Origin: JAOAGA01 sp964540515
GTDB taxonomy: Bacteria > CALINM01
DNA length: 64,000 nt
NCBI GenBank assembly: GCA_964540515.1
Contig: CAZIMS010000007.1
Coordinates: forward strand, 75,310 to 139,309
Direction: 5' to 3'
The translations under genes were made by a program, and so were the position numbers. The first letter of the stretch is position 1. Every line of letters begins with the position of its first letter. This document shows, piece by piece, positions 53,119 through 61,853 of this stretch. The notes beneath the pieces are model-generated. The model worked only from the letters and a program-made list of their open reading frames with translations, did not search any database and was not told the DNA's origin.

Positions 53119-54579
53119 CTAATCCAACCTATAGTTTGGAGCTTCTTTAGTAATTATCACATCATGGACATGGCTTTCTCTCAACCCCGAAGAAGTTATC
53201 TTAATAAACTTAGTTTTAGTCTTTAGCTCTTCAACATTTTTACATCCCAAATAACCCATTCCAGACCTTAACCCACCTATTAACTGAAATATTGTATCTG
53301 AAAGGGGACCTCTGTATGGAACTCTTCCCTCTATGCCTTCTGGAACCAACTTTATATCCTCTCTTTCTTCCTGAAAATATCTATCCTTACTACCCATCTT
53401 CATTGCCTCTAAAGAACCCATGCCTCTATAAACCTTATATGTTCTTCCTTGATATAGGATGCTTTCACCAGGGCTTTCTAAAGTCCCTGCAAATAGTCCT
53501 CCTACCATAACAGAGCTAGCACCTGCAGCTAAAGCCTTTGTGATATCTCCAGAAAACTTAACACCACCATCTGCAATTAAGGGAATTTCATGTTTTTTAG
53601 CCACTTCATAGCTTTCCATAATAGCTGTTATTTGAGGAACACCGATACCAGCAATTATTCTTGTTGTACAAATCGATCCAGGTCCTACACCAATCTTTAC
53701 GGCATCAACTCCTGCCTTTATTAGACACTCTGTCGCATCAGCGGTAGCCACATTACCTGCAACTAATTGAACATTTTTAAAATTTTTCTTAATCTCTTTT
53801 ACAGACTCGATAACTGCCTTAGAATGCCCATGGGCTGTATCAATAAATATAACATCACAACCAGCTTTAAGTAGTGCTTCTACCCTCTCATCCCTATCTG
53901 CTCCTACTCCTACAGCAGCTCCAACTCTAAGTCTGCCTAATCCATCTTTGCAGGAGTTTGGGTATTTTCTCGCCTTCTCAATGTCTTTTATAGTTATTAG
54001 ACCCTTTAATTTAAAGTTTTTATCAACAACAGGTAGCTTCTCGATTCTATATTTCTGCAAAAGCTCCTTTGCATCTTCAAGAGTAGTACCTTCAGGAGCA
54101 GTAACAAGCCCTTCCTTTGTCATTACTTCAGATACATTCTTATCAAGATTCCTTTCAAATCTCAAATCTCTATTAGTTAAAATTCCGACAAGTTTTCCGT
54201 TTTTAGTAATAGGAATACCTGAAATTTTGTAGCTTCTCATAACCTCCAGAGCTTGAAATATCTTATGTTCTGGAGAGAGTGTGATTGGGTCAACTATCAT
54301 ACCGCTTTCAGACTTTTTTACCTTATCTACCTCTATGGCTTGAGCACTAATGGACATGTTTTTATGTATAACTCCAAGTCCACCTTCCCTTGCCATTGTT
54401 ATAGCTGTTGCTGCCTCTGTTACTGTATCCATAGCAGCACTTAATAGGGGGATATTTAATTTTATAATTTTTGTGAGATAAGTTGAGACATCTACATCTT
54501 TAGGTAAAACCTCAGAGTACTGGGGAACTAATAATACATCATCAAAAGTTAAAGCTTCTCCTACTATTTTATTTTTCAT
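53119..54579 (-). CDS. guaB: IMP dehydrogenase
   Basis: A 486-aa enzyme oxidising IMP to XMP. A catalytic barrel begins at the N-terminus (LTFDDVLLVPQYSEVLP), is interrupted by two CBS domains (about 90-205), and resumes with the catalytic-Cys loop GVGPGSICTTRIIAGIGVPQ and the flap region YRGMGSLEAM. The CBS pair usually binds adenine or guanine nucleotides. guaB-guaA order gives the complete IMP to GMP branch, with gmk elsewhere in the window. Confidence 0.98.
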   Translation of the reverse strand: MKNKIVGEALTFDDVLLVPQYSEVLPKDVDVSTYLTKIIKLNIPLLSAAMDTVTEAATAITMAREGGLGVIHKNMSISAQAIEVDKVKKSESGMIVDPITLSPEHKIFQALEVMRSYKISGIPITKNGKLVGILTNRDLRFERNLDKNVSEVMTKEGLVTAPEGTTLEDAKELLQKYRIEKLPVVDKNFKLKGLITIKDIEKARKYPNSCKDGLGRLRVGAAVGVGADRDERVEALLKAGCDVIFIDTAHGHSKAVIESVKEIKKNFKNVQLVAGNVATADATECLIKAGVDAVKIGVGPGSICTTRIIAGIGVPQITAIMESYEVAKKHEIPLIADGGVKFSGDITKALAAGASSVMVGGLFAGTLESPGESILYQGRTYKVYRGMGSLEAMKMGSKDRYFQEEREDIKLVPEGIEGRVPYRGPLSDTIFQLIGGLRSGMGYLGCKNVEELKTKTKFIKITSSGLRESHVHDVIITKEAPNYRLD

Positions 54580-54601
54580 AAAAAAACTCCTTAAAAGAAT
54601 T

Positions 54602-55450
54602 TTAACGATAAGAGGGGAAATCTAACTTAAAGTCTCTAAAAAAACCATCTTTTTTTAAAATGAACCGTGCCTCTTTAGTAACATCTATGTCCTTATAAGC
54701 AAAATTAGCAAGAATCCTAAAGAAATAGGCAGGTGTGTTGGGCCAAAGATTAGTTCTATCTCCTAATTCTGGCACTTTAAAGTTAAAGGGTTCTATAATC
54801 CTTCCATCTTGCTCAATATAAACCTTTGCACCCTTTAAAAAATCAACAGTATCTGCTGTTATTACAAAAAAAACAAGTAAATAGGGATCTTGTAATATAT
54901 TATGTATATCTGTTGTTACAACATTTCTTTTCTTTAATACCTTTTCAGTCCCATAAAGTATAAGCCTTAACCTTTTTGTATATACGATAGAAGGAAGATA
55001 ATCATAAAAAAATGTATAGGGTTTTAAAATATCATCAACTCTATCGGCATATTTTTCGCCAATCCCAATAAGCTTCATTATCTCATCATCGGTAAACTGA
55101 TTTTGCATCCCCCTCTTTTCAAAAACAAAAATCTCAAGCTCTGCTAAATCCTTTTTGGGTTTTTCACTCTCTTCCAACTGCCTCTTTTTTTCTAAATATT
55201 CCTGTTCTTTCCTTCTTCTCTCCTCATAGTCTGCTATAGACCTATTTGTTTTTTCAAGATCTATATCTTCTAAAGGTATCCCCACCTCATAGCCAGACCT
55301 AAGCTTTACGATTAAAAGACCTCTCTCCTTTCGGTGTTCAATGACGTCAAAAACCCTTCCATTTTTTAAATAGATGTCGTAGGCTCCACATTCATTATTA
55401 AATATCAATAATAATGAGAAGATTATAAAAATTATACCTTTTCGAGCCAT
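54602..55450 (-). CDS. secreted protein of unknown function
   Basis: A 282-aa protein with a signal peptide (MARKGIIFIIFSLLLIF, mature end near AYDIYL). The first 50 mature residues are a small beta-type unit, YDIYLKNGRVFDVIEHRKER. A Lys/Glu/Arg-rich coiled coil (about 75-110) and a 170-residue mixed domain with FYDYLPSIVYTKRLRL follow. It is not recognised as a known family. It overlaps ilvE by 19 nt and is 22 bp before guaB, so it is inside a housekeeping operon. Confidence 0.75.
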   Translation of the reverse strand: MARKGIIFIIFSLLLIFNNECGAYDIYLKNGRVFDVIEHRKERGLLIVKLRSGYEVGIPLEDIDLEKTNRSIADYEERRRKEQEYLEKKRQLEESEKPKKDLAELEIFVFEKRGMQNQFTDDEIMKLIGIGEKYADRVDDILKPYTFFYDYLPSIVYTKRLRLILYGTEKVLKKRNVVTTDIHNILQDPYLLVFFVITADTVDFLKGAKVYIEQDGRIIEPFNFKVPELGDRTNLWPNTPAYFFRILANFAYKDIDVTKEARFILKKDGFFRDFKLDFPSYR

Positions 55451-56346
55451 TCTTTATATTTCTTCACCTTACCTTTGACTATATCAAAAAAGAGTTTTTG
55501 TATCTTTTGAGTTATTGGTCCTGGCTTACCTTTGCCTATTTTTCTATCATCAACCTCTCTTACAGGAGTAACCTCAGCAGCTGTCCCCGAGAAAAAGACC
55601 TCATCTGCTAAATATAACTCATCTCTGGTAAATCTCTCTTCAATAACCTGCAGTTTTAAATCTCTTGCTATACTAATGATTGTATCCCTTGTGATACCGG
55701 GTAATATGGTAGTTAATGGAGTTGTTTTGATAGCATCTTTCTTTACAATAAAAATATTTTCACCGCTTGCTTCAGAAACATATCCTTCGGGATCAAGCAT
55801 AATTGCTTCATCATAACCAGCCTTCTTAACCTCTTTTTTTGCTAATATAGAGTTAACATAGTTACCAACTGATTTGGACTTTGTCATCATTACATTGGGA
55901 TGATGTCTTGTAAAAGAAGAAACCTTTGCTCTGATACCATTTTTGAGACCCTCTTCACCCAAATAGGCACCCCACTCCCAACAGGCAATGGCAACCCTAA
56001 CAGGATACTTCTCTACATATAAACCCATAGGACCATCTCCTACATAAACCAATGGTCTTACGTATCCTTCCTCTAACTTGTTTTTTTTAAGACACTCTTT
56101 AGTTGCTTTAATAATCTCCTCTTTTGTAAAAGGTATCTCAAGCTGACATATATGGGCTGAATCAAAAAGTCTATCTGTATGCTCTTTCATTCTAAAGATA
56201 TAGGAGTTACCATCAACACCTTTGTAACATCTAATACCCTCAAAAACGCCAAGCCCATAATGAAGAGTATGCGTAAGTATATGCACTTTAGCATCTTCCC
56301 ATTTTACAAACTTACCATCCATCCAAATGAAATGACCTGTTGGCAT
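55432..56346 (-). CDS. ilvE: branched-chain amino acid aminotransferase
   Basis: A 304-aa fold-IV PLP aminotransferase. The start MPTGHFIWMDGKFVKWEDAK and LTHTLHYGLGVFEGIRCY are typical, the PLP Lys is in MMTKSKSVGNYVNSILAKK, and EASGENIFIVKK and FFSGTAAEVTPVREVDDRKI follow. It makes Leu, Ile and Val from their keto acids with glutamate. An AAGGAG site precedes the ATG, and a promoter lies about 40 bp upstream. It leads the nine-gene operon ending at tyrA. Confidence 0.96.
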   Translation of the reverse strand: MPTGHFIWMDGKFVKWEDAKVHILTHTLHYGLGVFEGIRCYKGVDGNSYIFRMKEHTDRLFDSAHICQLEIPFTKEEIIKATKECLKKNKLEEGYVRPLVYVGDGPMGLYVEKYPVRVAIACWEWGAYLGEEGLKNGIRAKVSSFTRHHPNVMMTKSKSVGNYVNSILAKKEVKKAGYDEAIMLDPEGYVSEASGENIFIVKKDAIKTTPLTTILPGITRDTIISIARDLKLQVIEERFTRDELYLADEVFFSGTAAEVTPVREVDDRKIGKGKPGPITQKIQKLFFDIVKGKVKKYKEWLEKV

Positions 56347-56387
56347 AAAATATCTCCTTTTTATGAATATAACAATGAATATTAGAT

Positions 56388-56415
56388 TTTATATAAAAAC
56401 CTCTCATTAAATCAA
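56388..56415 (-). promoter_or_regulatory. promoter for the ilvE-tyrA operon
   Basis: On the minus strand TTGATT (56410-56415) and TATAAA (56388-56393) are 16 bp apart. A start near 56381 gives a leader of about 35 nt holding AAGGAG before the ilvE ATG. Sequence fit is moderate. Confidence 0.5.
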
Positions 56416-56480
56416 TTAAAATAATTGTTTTAGCCACAAATAGGTATTGAGATGGTTAAATTAGTGCAGAACTCGAAGAT

Positions 56481-56504
56481 ATTAGATTAATTATTAGATT
56501 AATT
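56481..56504. repeat. tandem 12-bp repeat in intergenic AT-rich region
   Basis: ATTAGATTAATT occurs twice with no spacer, at 56481-56492 and 56493-56504. It lies in the 197-bp gap between the core-MetE-like gene end and ilvE. TTAATTA and TAATTAA parts also form an inverted repeat. Could be a protein site or chance AT-rich sequence. No gene is seen in this gap. Confidence 0.5.
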
Positions 56505-56543
56505 AATATTAAGCCTGTAATATTATATTACCTTTCTCTATTC

Positions 56544-57587
56544 TTAAATGATGTATCTTGAATATTTATCCCTTAGTATTTGAGATAGCTCTCTCAACCA
56601 ATTATAGGCAGACTCTACTGTCTTAAACTCATCGGGGTTCAACAAGGCACAGGTAGCAGGCATAAGAATAGATTTAGCGATTATCTCTTCCATCTCAAAG
56701 CCTTCTTTTATAAGTTCTTGCCAAAGCTTTTCTATATGATGTACCAATCTGTCTTGAGATTCTTTTTCAAACTCATCATAGTTTGCAGGAACGAGTCCCC
56801 AACCGATTACCCCTCCCTTATTAAGGAACTTTTTTATACTATCTCTATATCTTATAAAGATCTCACCGCAATTATAGGCATTGAAGGAAAGAATATCTAT
56901 ATCGAGATTAAGCAAAAAATCCCAGTCTGGATTTCCACAGAGATGTATGCCTCTTGGATGCTCTATCTGATTGAAAAATATCTCAAAATCAGACTTAGCC
57001 ATATCATTAGTATATCCCGAGACACTACTAAAGATATATTGTAGCCCTGGCTCATCTATAAATAAAAAGGCTCTTTCGTTCTTTTCCTTTAACTCTCTTA
57101 GCTGAATATTTGCTTTCCTTGCCATAAAGTCGAAAAGTATAGACCTTACTTCTTCGTTAAATATTATGGGTTTTCTGTTCTCGTCAAGCACCTTAAGACC
57201 AAAGCTTACAGGTCCTTCTATCTGTCCCCTTATGGATATGTAATCTTTCAACTCCTTTGATAAAAATCTGTGATAAGTTGCTGAATATTTTTCAGACATT
57301 CTAAAAAACTCTAAATTTTCCATATTAATGAGAGCCCCTTCAAGCTCATTATAAAACTTCTCGGTATTAAAATAGATATTCAGTTGGTCAGGCTCCAATA
57401 TTATACCTGGAAAGTTTTCCGAAACCTGAACATACATATCCTCAAAAAAACTCATCTTAGGTAACTGAGGCCAAAAGGGGATATCAACTGACATAGACAC
57501 TAAAAGAGCAGAATCAATGTCTCTATGGGGGAGTATCCCCATACCAGTTGTTATAAGATTACCTTTGAAAGGCATTAGCGATCTCAT
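56544..57587 (-). CDS. core-MetE-like cobalamin-independent methionine synthase family protein
   Basis: A 347-aa protein of the MetE/UROD barrel superfamily without the N-terminal half of full MetE. It starts GNLITTGMGILPHRDIDSAL. Putative zinc ligands are in HPRGIHLCGNPDWDFLL (the HxC pattern) and MPATCALLNPDEF (the late Cys), and LFIDEPGLQY provides a conserved Asp-Glu. Length and motifs resemble the core-MetE group described in some anaerobes, which uses methylcobalamin rather than methyl-folate. The true substrate here is inference; a methylcobalamin- or corrinoid-linked methyltransferase is equally possible. It is 17 bp after pilT. Confidence 0.7.
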   Translation of the reverse strand: MRSLMPFKGNLITTGMGILPHRDIDSALLVSMSVDIPFWPQLPKMSFFEDMYVQVSENFPGIILEPDQLNIYFNTEKFYNELEGALINMENLEFFRMSEKYSATYHRFLSKELKDYISIRGQIEGPVSFGLKVLDENRKPIIFNEEVRSILFDFMARKANIQLRELKEKNERAFLFIDEPGLQYIFSSVSGYTNDMAKSDFEIFFNQIEHPRGIHLCGNPDWDFLLNLDIDILSFNAYNCGEIFIRYRDSIKKFLNKGGVIGWGLVPANYDEFEKESQDRLVHHIEKLWQELIKEGFEMEEIIAKSILMPATCALLNPDEFKTVESAYNWLRELSQILRDKYSRYII

Positions 57588-57604
57588 TTTTGAATCACCT
57601 TTTG

Positions 57605-58672
57605 TTATTCAAGGAGTAGTTTTCTCTCAAAGTCTGTAGAGCGAGACAATCTTTTGGCATCTTCAAGGGTAATCAAGTTATTTCTATGTAGTTCTAAGAG
57701 ATGTTGATCCATCGTCTGCATCCTATACATTAGCTGGCCATTTTCTATATGCTTTTCTATCTCATCCAAACGTCCTTCTCTTATACATGCTTGAATTGTA
57801 GTAGTAGCTCTCATAATCTCTACAACAGGCAAGATGTTTTCACCGCTCTTGTCTTTTATTAATCTTAGGGATATTGTTGCCACCAAAATATCAGCAAGTC
57901 TCTGCCTTATTATCTCCTGTGACTCAGGTGGGAAATGCCCTACAAGTCTATTTATAGTAGAGACAGCTCCTTGAGTATGTAATGTAGATAAAACAAGATG
58001 TCCTGTCTCAGCTGCTTTAATGCAGGCATCAATGGCTTCTCTGTCCCTTAACTCTCCTACCATAATTACATCAGGATCCATTCTTAGGGCAGATTTTAAG
58101 GCACTATTAAAACTTTCTGTATCAAAGCCAACCTCTCTCTGTATAATACAGCTTTGCTTAGATTTAAAAAGAAACTCTATGGGATCTTCAATAGTAACAA
58201 TATTATAACTAAAATTCTCGTTTAGATAGTTTATCATAGCCGCAAGGGTTGTTGATTTACCATTGCCAGTAGGCCCTGTAACAAGAATTAAGCCATTGGG
58301 AGCCTGTGCTATTTCTGCAAGAACAGGAGGAAGATGTAGTTCTTCAAAGTTGCCTATCTGAGGTGGTATCACCCTCATCACAACACCTATATTCCCTCTT
58401 TGTTTAAAAAGACTCACTCTAAACCTACCACCGTTAGGTAGAGAATAAGTTGAGTCCATATCATTTTTGAAGGCCTCAAGAGTAAGACTATGTTGTTCTA
58501 AAACTCTCTCTGCAATAAACTGGGCATCTTGAGGGCTTAAATTAGGAAGTTTTGACTTAATTAGCTGACCCTTTACCCTGAAAAATGGGGGGTTATCAAC
58601 CTCAAAATGTATATCAGAGACCTTTTTTTGAAACGCTATCTCAAGAATCTGATTAAAGGTTTTTAAATCCAT
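57605..58672 (-). CDS. pilT: PilT family twitching motility ATPase
   Basis: A 355-aa type IV pilus retraction ATPase homologue. It has an N-terminal PAS-like part (about 1-100), Walker A VTGPTGNGKSTTLA (the usual Ser of GSGKS is Asn), Asp box TIEDPIEFLF, Walker B LRMDPDVIMVGELRD and His box HLVLSTLHTQGAVSTINR. It could be PilT or PilU-like. The upstream gene encodes a DUF4388 protein, a family often linked to motility regulation. There are no other pil genes in the window. Confidence 0.93.
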   Translation of the reverse strand: MDLKTFNQILEIAFQKKVSDIHFEVDNPPFFRVKGQLIKSKLPNLSPQDAQFIAERVLEQHSLTLEAFKNDMDSTYSLPNGGRFRVSLFKQRGNIGVVMRVIPPQIGNFEELHLPPVLAEIAQAPNGLILVTGPTGNGKSTTLAAMINYLNENFSYNIVTIEDPIEFLFKSKQSCIIQREVGFDTESFNSALKSALRMDPDVIMVGELRDREAIDACIKAAETGHLVLSTLHTQGAVSTINRLVGHFPPESQEIIRQRLADILVATISLRLIKDKSGENILPVVEIMRATTTIQACIREGRLDEIEKHIENGQLMYRMQTMDQHLLELHRNNLITLEDAKRLSRSTDFERKLLLE

Positions 58673-58686
58673 AATTACAGTTAAGT

Positions 58687-60387
58687 TTATTCTGTTTTTT
58701 TGCTTTTATCAAACATTTTTCTAAAAAGCATTAAATCAATAGCATACCCAATAAGACTTTGTAGGACTTGGTAGGTCTCTTTATAGTTAAAACCCTGAGG
58801 ACTATCGGCATATATTATTGCTATTAACTTACCACCACCTTTCAATGCTAATATAAGTATATCTTCATCTTCAGGCTTCCCTAAAAGAGAAAAGAAATTT
58901 TCAGCCATTTCTCTATCAATCTTGCCTTTGATAACATTTTCATCTTGTAGTTTTGTAATAAAGGATTGGGATAGAATAATTTTTTTAGGCAAAGTATCAA
59001 TTTTAATACCTTTTACTTTCTCTAAAAAAAACTCATCCCTATGGTTTACAAGAAGGCCACAACGATTATAATCTTTCGATATTAAATCTAAATAAATATC
59101 AATTACCTCAGCAATTTTTTGGACATTAGCGAGTTTATTTGTCAGACTTGCTAAGGCATTTAACTCTTCCTTTTCAGAAAAATTCAACTTTTCTATATAA
59201 CTAACAAGGGCTTCATAAAAATTAATAATCTTATCAACATTTTCACCAATAGGTAATGGTTTTGGAAAGACAGCCAAGGTCCCTTCCTTAAGCAACGTAA
59301 GCACCCTTTCTTCATTATTCCACTCAACAAAATGAATAAATCTAACAATAGGACATTTGTTTATTAAATCTTTTTTAAAAGAATTAACCCTATCATAATA
59401 AGAAGTATCATCAACAGAGGAACAGTCAACAATAATAATTGGTATCAACTGTTTTGAAAGAGATTGTCTCATTATAATAGAGAGATTCTCCTCACTATCT
59501 GTCGTAAAGATAAAAATTTTCATTGAATTTGCTATTGTATTAATTACATAGGAAGTAAACTCATCCTTTGTATACAAAATTATGGCTACCCTTCTTGCCA
59601 TATCTATATTTCTGTTATTTTGGCTATACCTCAAAAGATAGTTTACGATTAAGTCTTCCTGAACCCTATTTATATCTGGAAAGGTTGACAAAACCTTTTT
59701 TCTATGAGGTTCTGCAAAATCCTGAGCGTCTATGCATTTAAAGACAGAAGGTATCCTTCTTTCAATCTTATCAACATTATCAAGACCTAAAATATCTTCA
59801 GTTATTTCTATTTCCTCTACTGTTGAGTCAACAGCTTTATGAAACAAATTTTTAAAAATTCCGTTAGACAGTAGATTATCCCTTCTCATCTCATCGAATA
59901 TTCTTAAGGCCTCCATCAAGGTGTTCTGTATGCTTATATAGAAGTTTCCTTTTAAGATATTTGATAAATATTGAAAATTTGGTTCAAGCTCTACTATATC
60001 CACAAAAAGTTGAAAATTGCCCTTATCCCAAGTCAAGATATCCACTACCGTTAGCTCAACAAGACTCTGCAAAACAGCTAAAGCAGTCTTTGAGTCTATA
60101 ACATTTTTTTCTAATAGCTCCACTATTAGAGGTCTTGAAAAATCCTTTATATTTTCAAGAACGGTATCTATAGTGATATCATCAATAATCTTTTTCTCTT
60201 TAATAACTTTTATAAGGGACATATTGGTATCAGGGTGTGTTACGCTAACTATATGTCCATCATTAAAACCAATCTTATACTCTAAAATATCTGTATTTAC
60301 CAAAAGAGTCCCTGTTTTCTTAGTTGAGTTAAGAAGCTGGATGACATCAACTATGGGGAGATGTTCTAAGTTTCCGCTAAATGACAT
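58687..60387 (-). CDS. DUF4388 (PATAN) domain regulatory protein
   Basis: A 566-aa cytoplasmic protein. Its N-terminal DUF4388 domain (about 1-150) starts MSFSGNLEHLPIVDVIQLLN and has KKTGTLLVN and WDKGNFQLFVD, the family's typical parts. A middle stretch (about 260-385) alternates hydrophobic strands with IIIVDCSSVDD like a divergent receiver domain without clear phosphorylation residues. A C-terminal region (about 415-560) resembles a GAF fold. GGAG precedes the ATG. It is co-directional with pilT after 14 bp, so it may regulate pilus retraction. Inference only. Confidence 0.75.
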   Translation of the reverse strand: MSFSGNLEHLPIVDVIQLLNSTKKTGTLLVNTDILEYKIGFNDGHIVSVTHPDTNMSLIKVIKEKKIIDDITIDTVLENIKDFSRPLIVELLEKNVIDSKTALAVLQSLVELTVVDILTWDKGNFQLFVDIVELEPNFQYLSNILKGNFYISIQNTLMEALRIFDEMRRDNLLSNGIFKNLFHKAVDSTVEEIEITEDILGLDNVDKIERRIPSVFKCIDAQDFAEPHRKKVLSTFPDINRVQEDLIVNYLLRYSQNNRNIDMARRVAIILYTKDEFTSYVINTIANSMKIFIFTTDSEENLSIIMRQSLSKQLIPIIIVDCSSVDDTSYYDRVNSFKKDLINKCPIVRFIHFVEWNNEERVLTLLKEGTLAVFPKPLPIGENVDKIINFYEALVSYIEKLNFSEKEELNALASLTNKLANVQKIAEVIDIYLDLISKDYNRCGLLVNHRDEFFLEKVKGIKIDTLPKKIILSQSFITKLQDENVIKGKIDREMAENFFSLLGKPEDEDILILALKGGGKLIAIIYADSPQGFNYKETYQVLQSLIGYAIDLMLFRKMFDKSKKTE

Positions 60388-60447
60388 AACAGAGCTCCTT
60401 TTTCGGATTGAGAATTATTTAATATATTAATCATTTTAATCATAAAT

Positions 60448-60476
60448 TTGAATTGAAATTTTTTAAAGTATATAAT
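60448..60476 (+). promoter_or_regulatory. promoter for photolyase gene, near-leaderless geometry
   Basis: TTGAAT (60448-60453) and a perfect TATAAT (60471-60476) are 17 bp apart. The ATG at 60486 starts 9 nt after the -10, giving a leader of 0-3 nt. No ribosome site is present. A TTG at 60453 would lie inside the -35 and cannot be the start of this transcript. Confidence 0.65.
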
Positions 60477-60485
60477 TATTTAGAA

Positions 60486-61841
60486 ATGTTTGATACAAGA
60501 AGGTTACGAATATTAAAAAACATTAAAATCAAAGATCGCAAGCCTGTCGCATACTGGATGAGCAGGGATCAGCGAGTTGATGACAACTGGGCACTTATCT
60601 TTGCACAAAATTTGGCAATTGAACAAAAAAGCCCGCTAATTGTAGTCTTTTGTCTTGTTGACTTCTTTTTAGGTGCCACTTATAGACACTTTCACTTTAT
60701 GTTAAAAGGTTTAAAGGAAACCTCTGAAAATCTTAAAAGATTTAAAATCCCTTTTGTTTTACTTAAGGGCGCTCCAGAAGAAGAGTTGCCAAGATTTATC
60801 GATGAAAATAATGTCTCAGCGATAATATCAGACTTTGACCCTTTAAAGATTAAGTTAGATTGGAAAAAAAAGATTTTAGATAAGATAAAAATCCCCTTCT
60901 ATGAGGTTGATGCCCATAATATAATACCTTGTTGGGTTGTATCTGATAAAAAAGAGTTTTCCGCCTTTACTTTTAGAAATAGATATAGAAAGCTTATTGA
61001 CGATTTTTTAACTGATTTTCCTGCCATTATTTCTCACCCCTTTAACAATGGAACTATAAAAAATAGCTTTGATTTAGAAGAAACACTAAAAAATCTAAAG
61101 GTTGACAAGAAGGTTGATAAAGTAGGCTGGATTGACTCTGGAGAGAGTGGTGCCAAGAAGATTTTAAAAAAATTCTTAGATGAAAAAATTGATAGGTATG
61201 TCTTAGAAAGAAATGACCCTTCAAAAGATGCCCTATCCAATCTATCGCCCTATCTCCACTTTGGTCAGATATCACCTCAAAGAGTTGCTTTAGAAGTTCT
61301 AAAATCTCAAGGTGATAAAAAAAGTAAGGATGCTTTTTTAGAAGAGCTAATAATTAGAAGAGAGTTAGCCGATAATTTCTGTTATCATGAAAAAAACTAT
61401 GATAATTTCGAAGGATTTCCAGAATGGGCAAAAAAAACTCTAAACAAACATAAGCTTGATAAAAGACCCATCATTTATTCCCTTGAAGACCTTGAAGGAG
61501 CAAATACTCATGATGAACTTTGGAACTCAGCCCAGTTAGAAATGGTTATAACCGGCAAAATGCATGGTTACTTAAGGATGTACTGGGCAAAAAAGATACT
61601 CCAATGGAGTGAAACACCTGAAGAGGCATTAAAAATCGCAATATATTTAAATGACAAATACGAGATCGATGGAAGAGACCCAAACGGCTATACTGGAATA
61701 GCCTGGAGCATAGGGGGTGTACATGACAGACCTTGGAAAGAAAGAGATTTTTTTGGTATGATAAGGTATATGAGTTATGAAGGTTGTACAAGAAAATTTA
61801 ATGTGGCTAAATATATTGAAAAGATAAAAAAATTAACTTAG
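60486..61841 (+). CDS. phr: class II CPD photolyase
   Basis: A 451-aa flavoprotein that reverses cyclobutane pyrimidine dimers with light. It begins MFDTRRLRILKNIKIK and has the class II signature YWMSRDQRVDDNWALIFAQ. LSPYLHFGQISPQRVAL and WNSAQLEMVITGKMHGYLRM and RMYWAKKILQWSETPEEAL follow, with DGRDPNGYTGIAWSIGGVHD at the FAD site. A longer frame from TTG 60453 is rejected because it would begin in the promoter. It is a single gene, unusual for a supposedly subsurface or thermal anaerobe unless it sees light. Confidence 0.92.
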   Translation: MFDTRRLRILKNIKIKDRKPVAYWMSRDQRVDDNWALIFAQNLAIEQKSPLIVVFCLVDFFLGATYRHFHFMLKGLKETSENLKRFKIPFVLLKGAPEEELPRFIDENNVSAIISDFDPLKIKLDWKKKILDKIKIPFYEVDAHNIIPCWVVSDKKEFSAFTFRNRYRKLIDDFLTDFPAIISHPFNNGTIKNSFDLEETLKNLKVDKKVDKVGWIDSGESGAKKILKKFLDEKIDRYVLERNDPSKDALSNLSPYLHFGQISPQRVALEVLKSQGDKKSKDAFLEELIIRRELADNFCYHEKNYDNFEGFPEWAKKTLNKHKLDKRPIIYSLEDLEGANTHDELWNSAQLEMVITGKMHGYLRMYWAKKILQWSETPEEALKIAIYLNDKYEIDGRDPNGYTGIAWSIGGVHDRPWKERDFFGMIRYMSYEGCTRKFNVAKYIEKIKKLT

Positions 61842-61853
61842 TAAAGGGAAGTG

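Noticed and set aside
60017..60430. 137-codon plus-strand open frame opposite the DUF4388 gene
   Set aside because: It is antisense to a well-supported gene, Ser/Thr/Ile-rich with no motif, and typical of a shadow frame.
60453..60485. Extended N-terminus of the photolyase from TTG
   Set aside because: It starts inside a good -35 hexamer, lies before the -10, has no SD, and class II photolyases align from the ATG at 60486.
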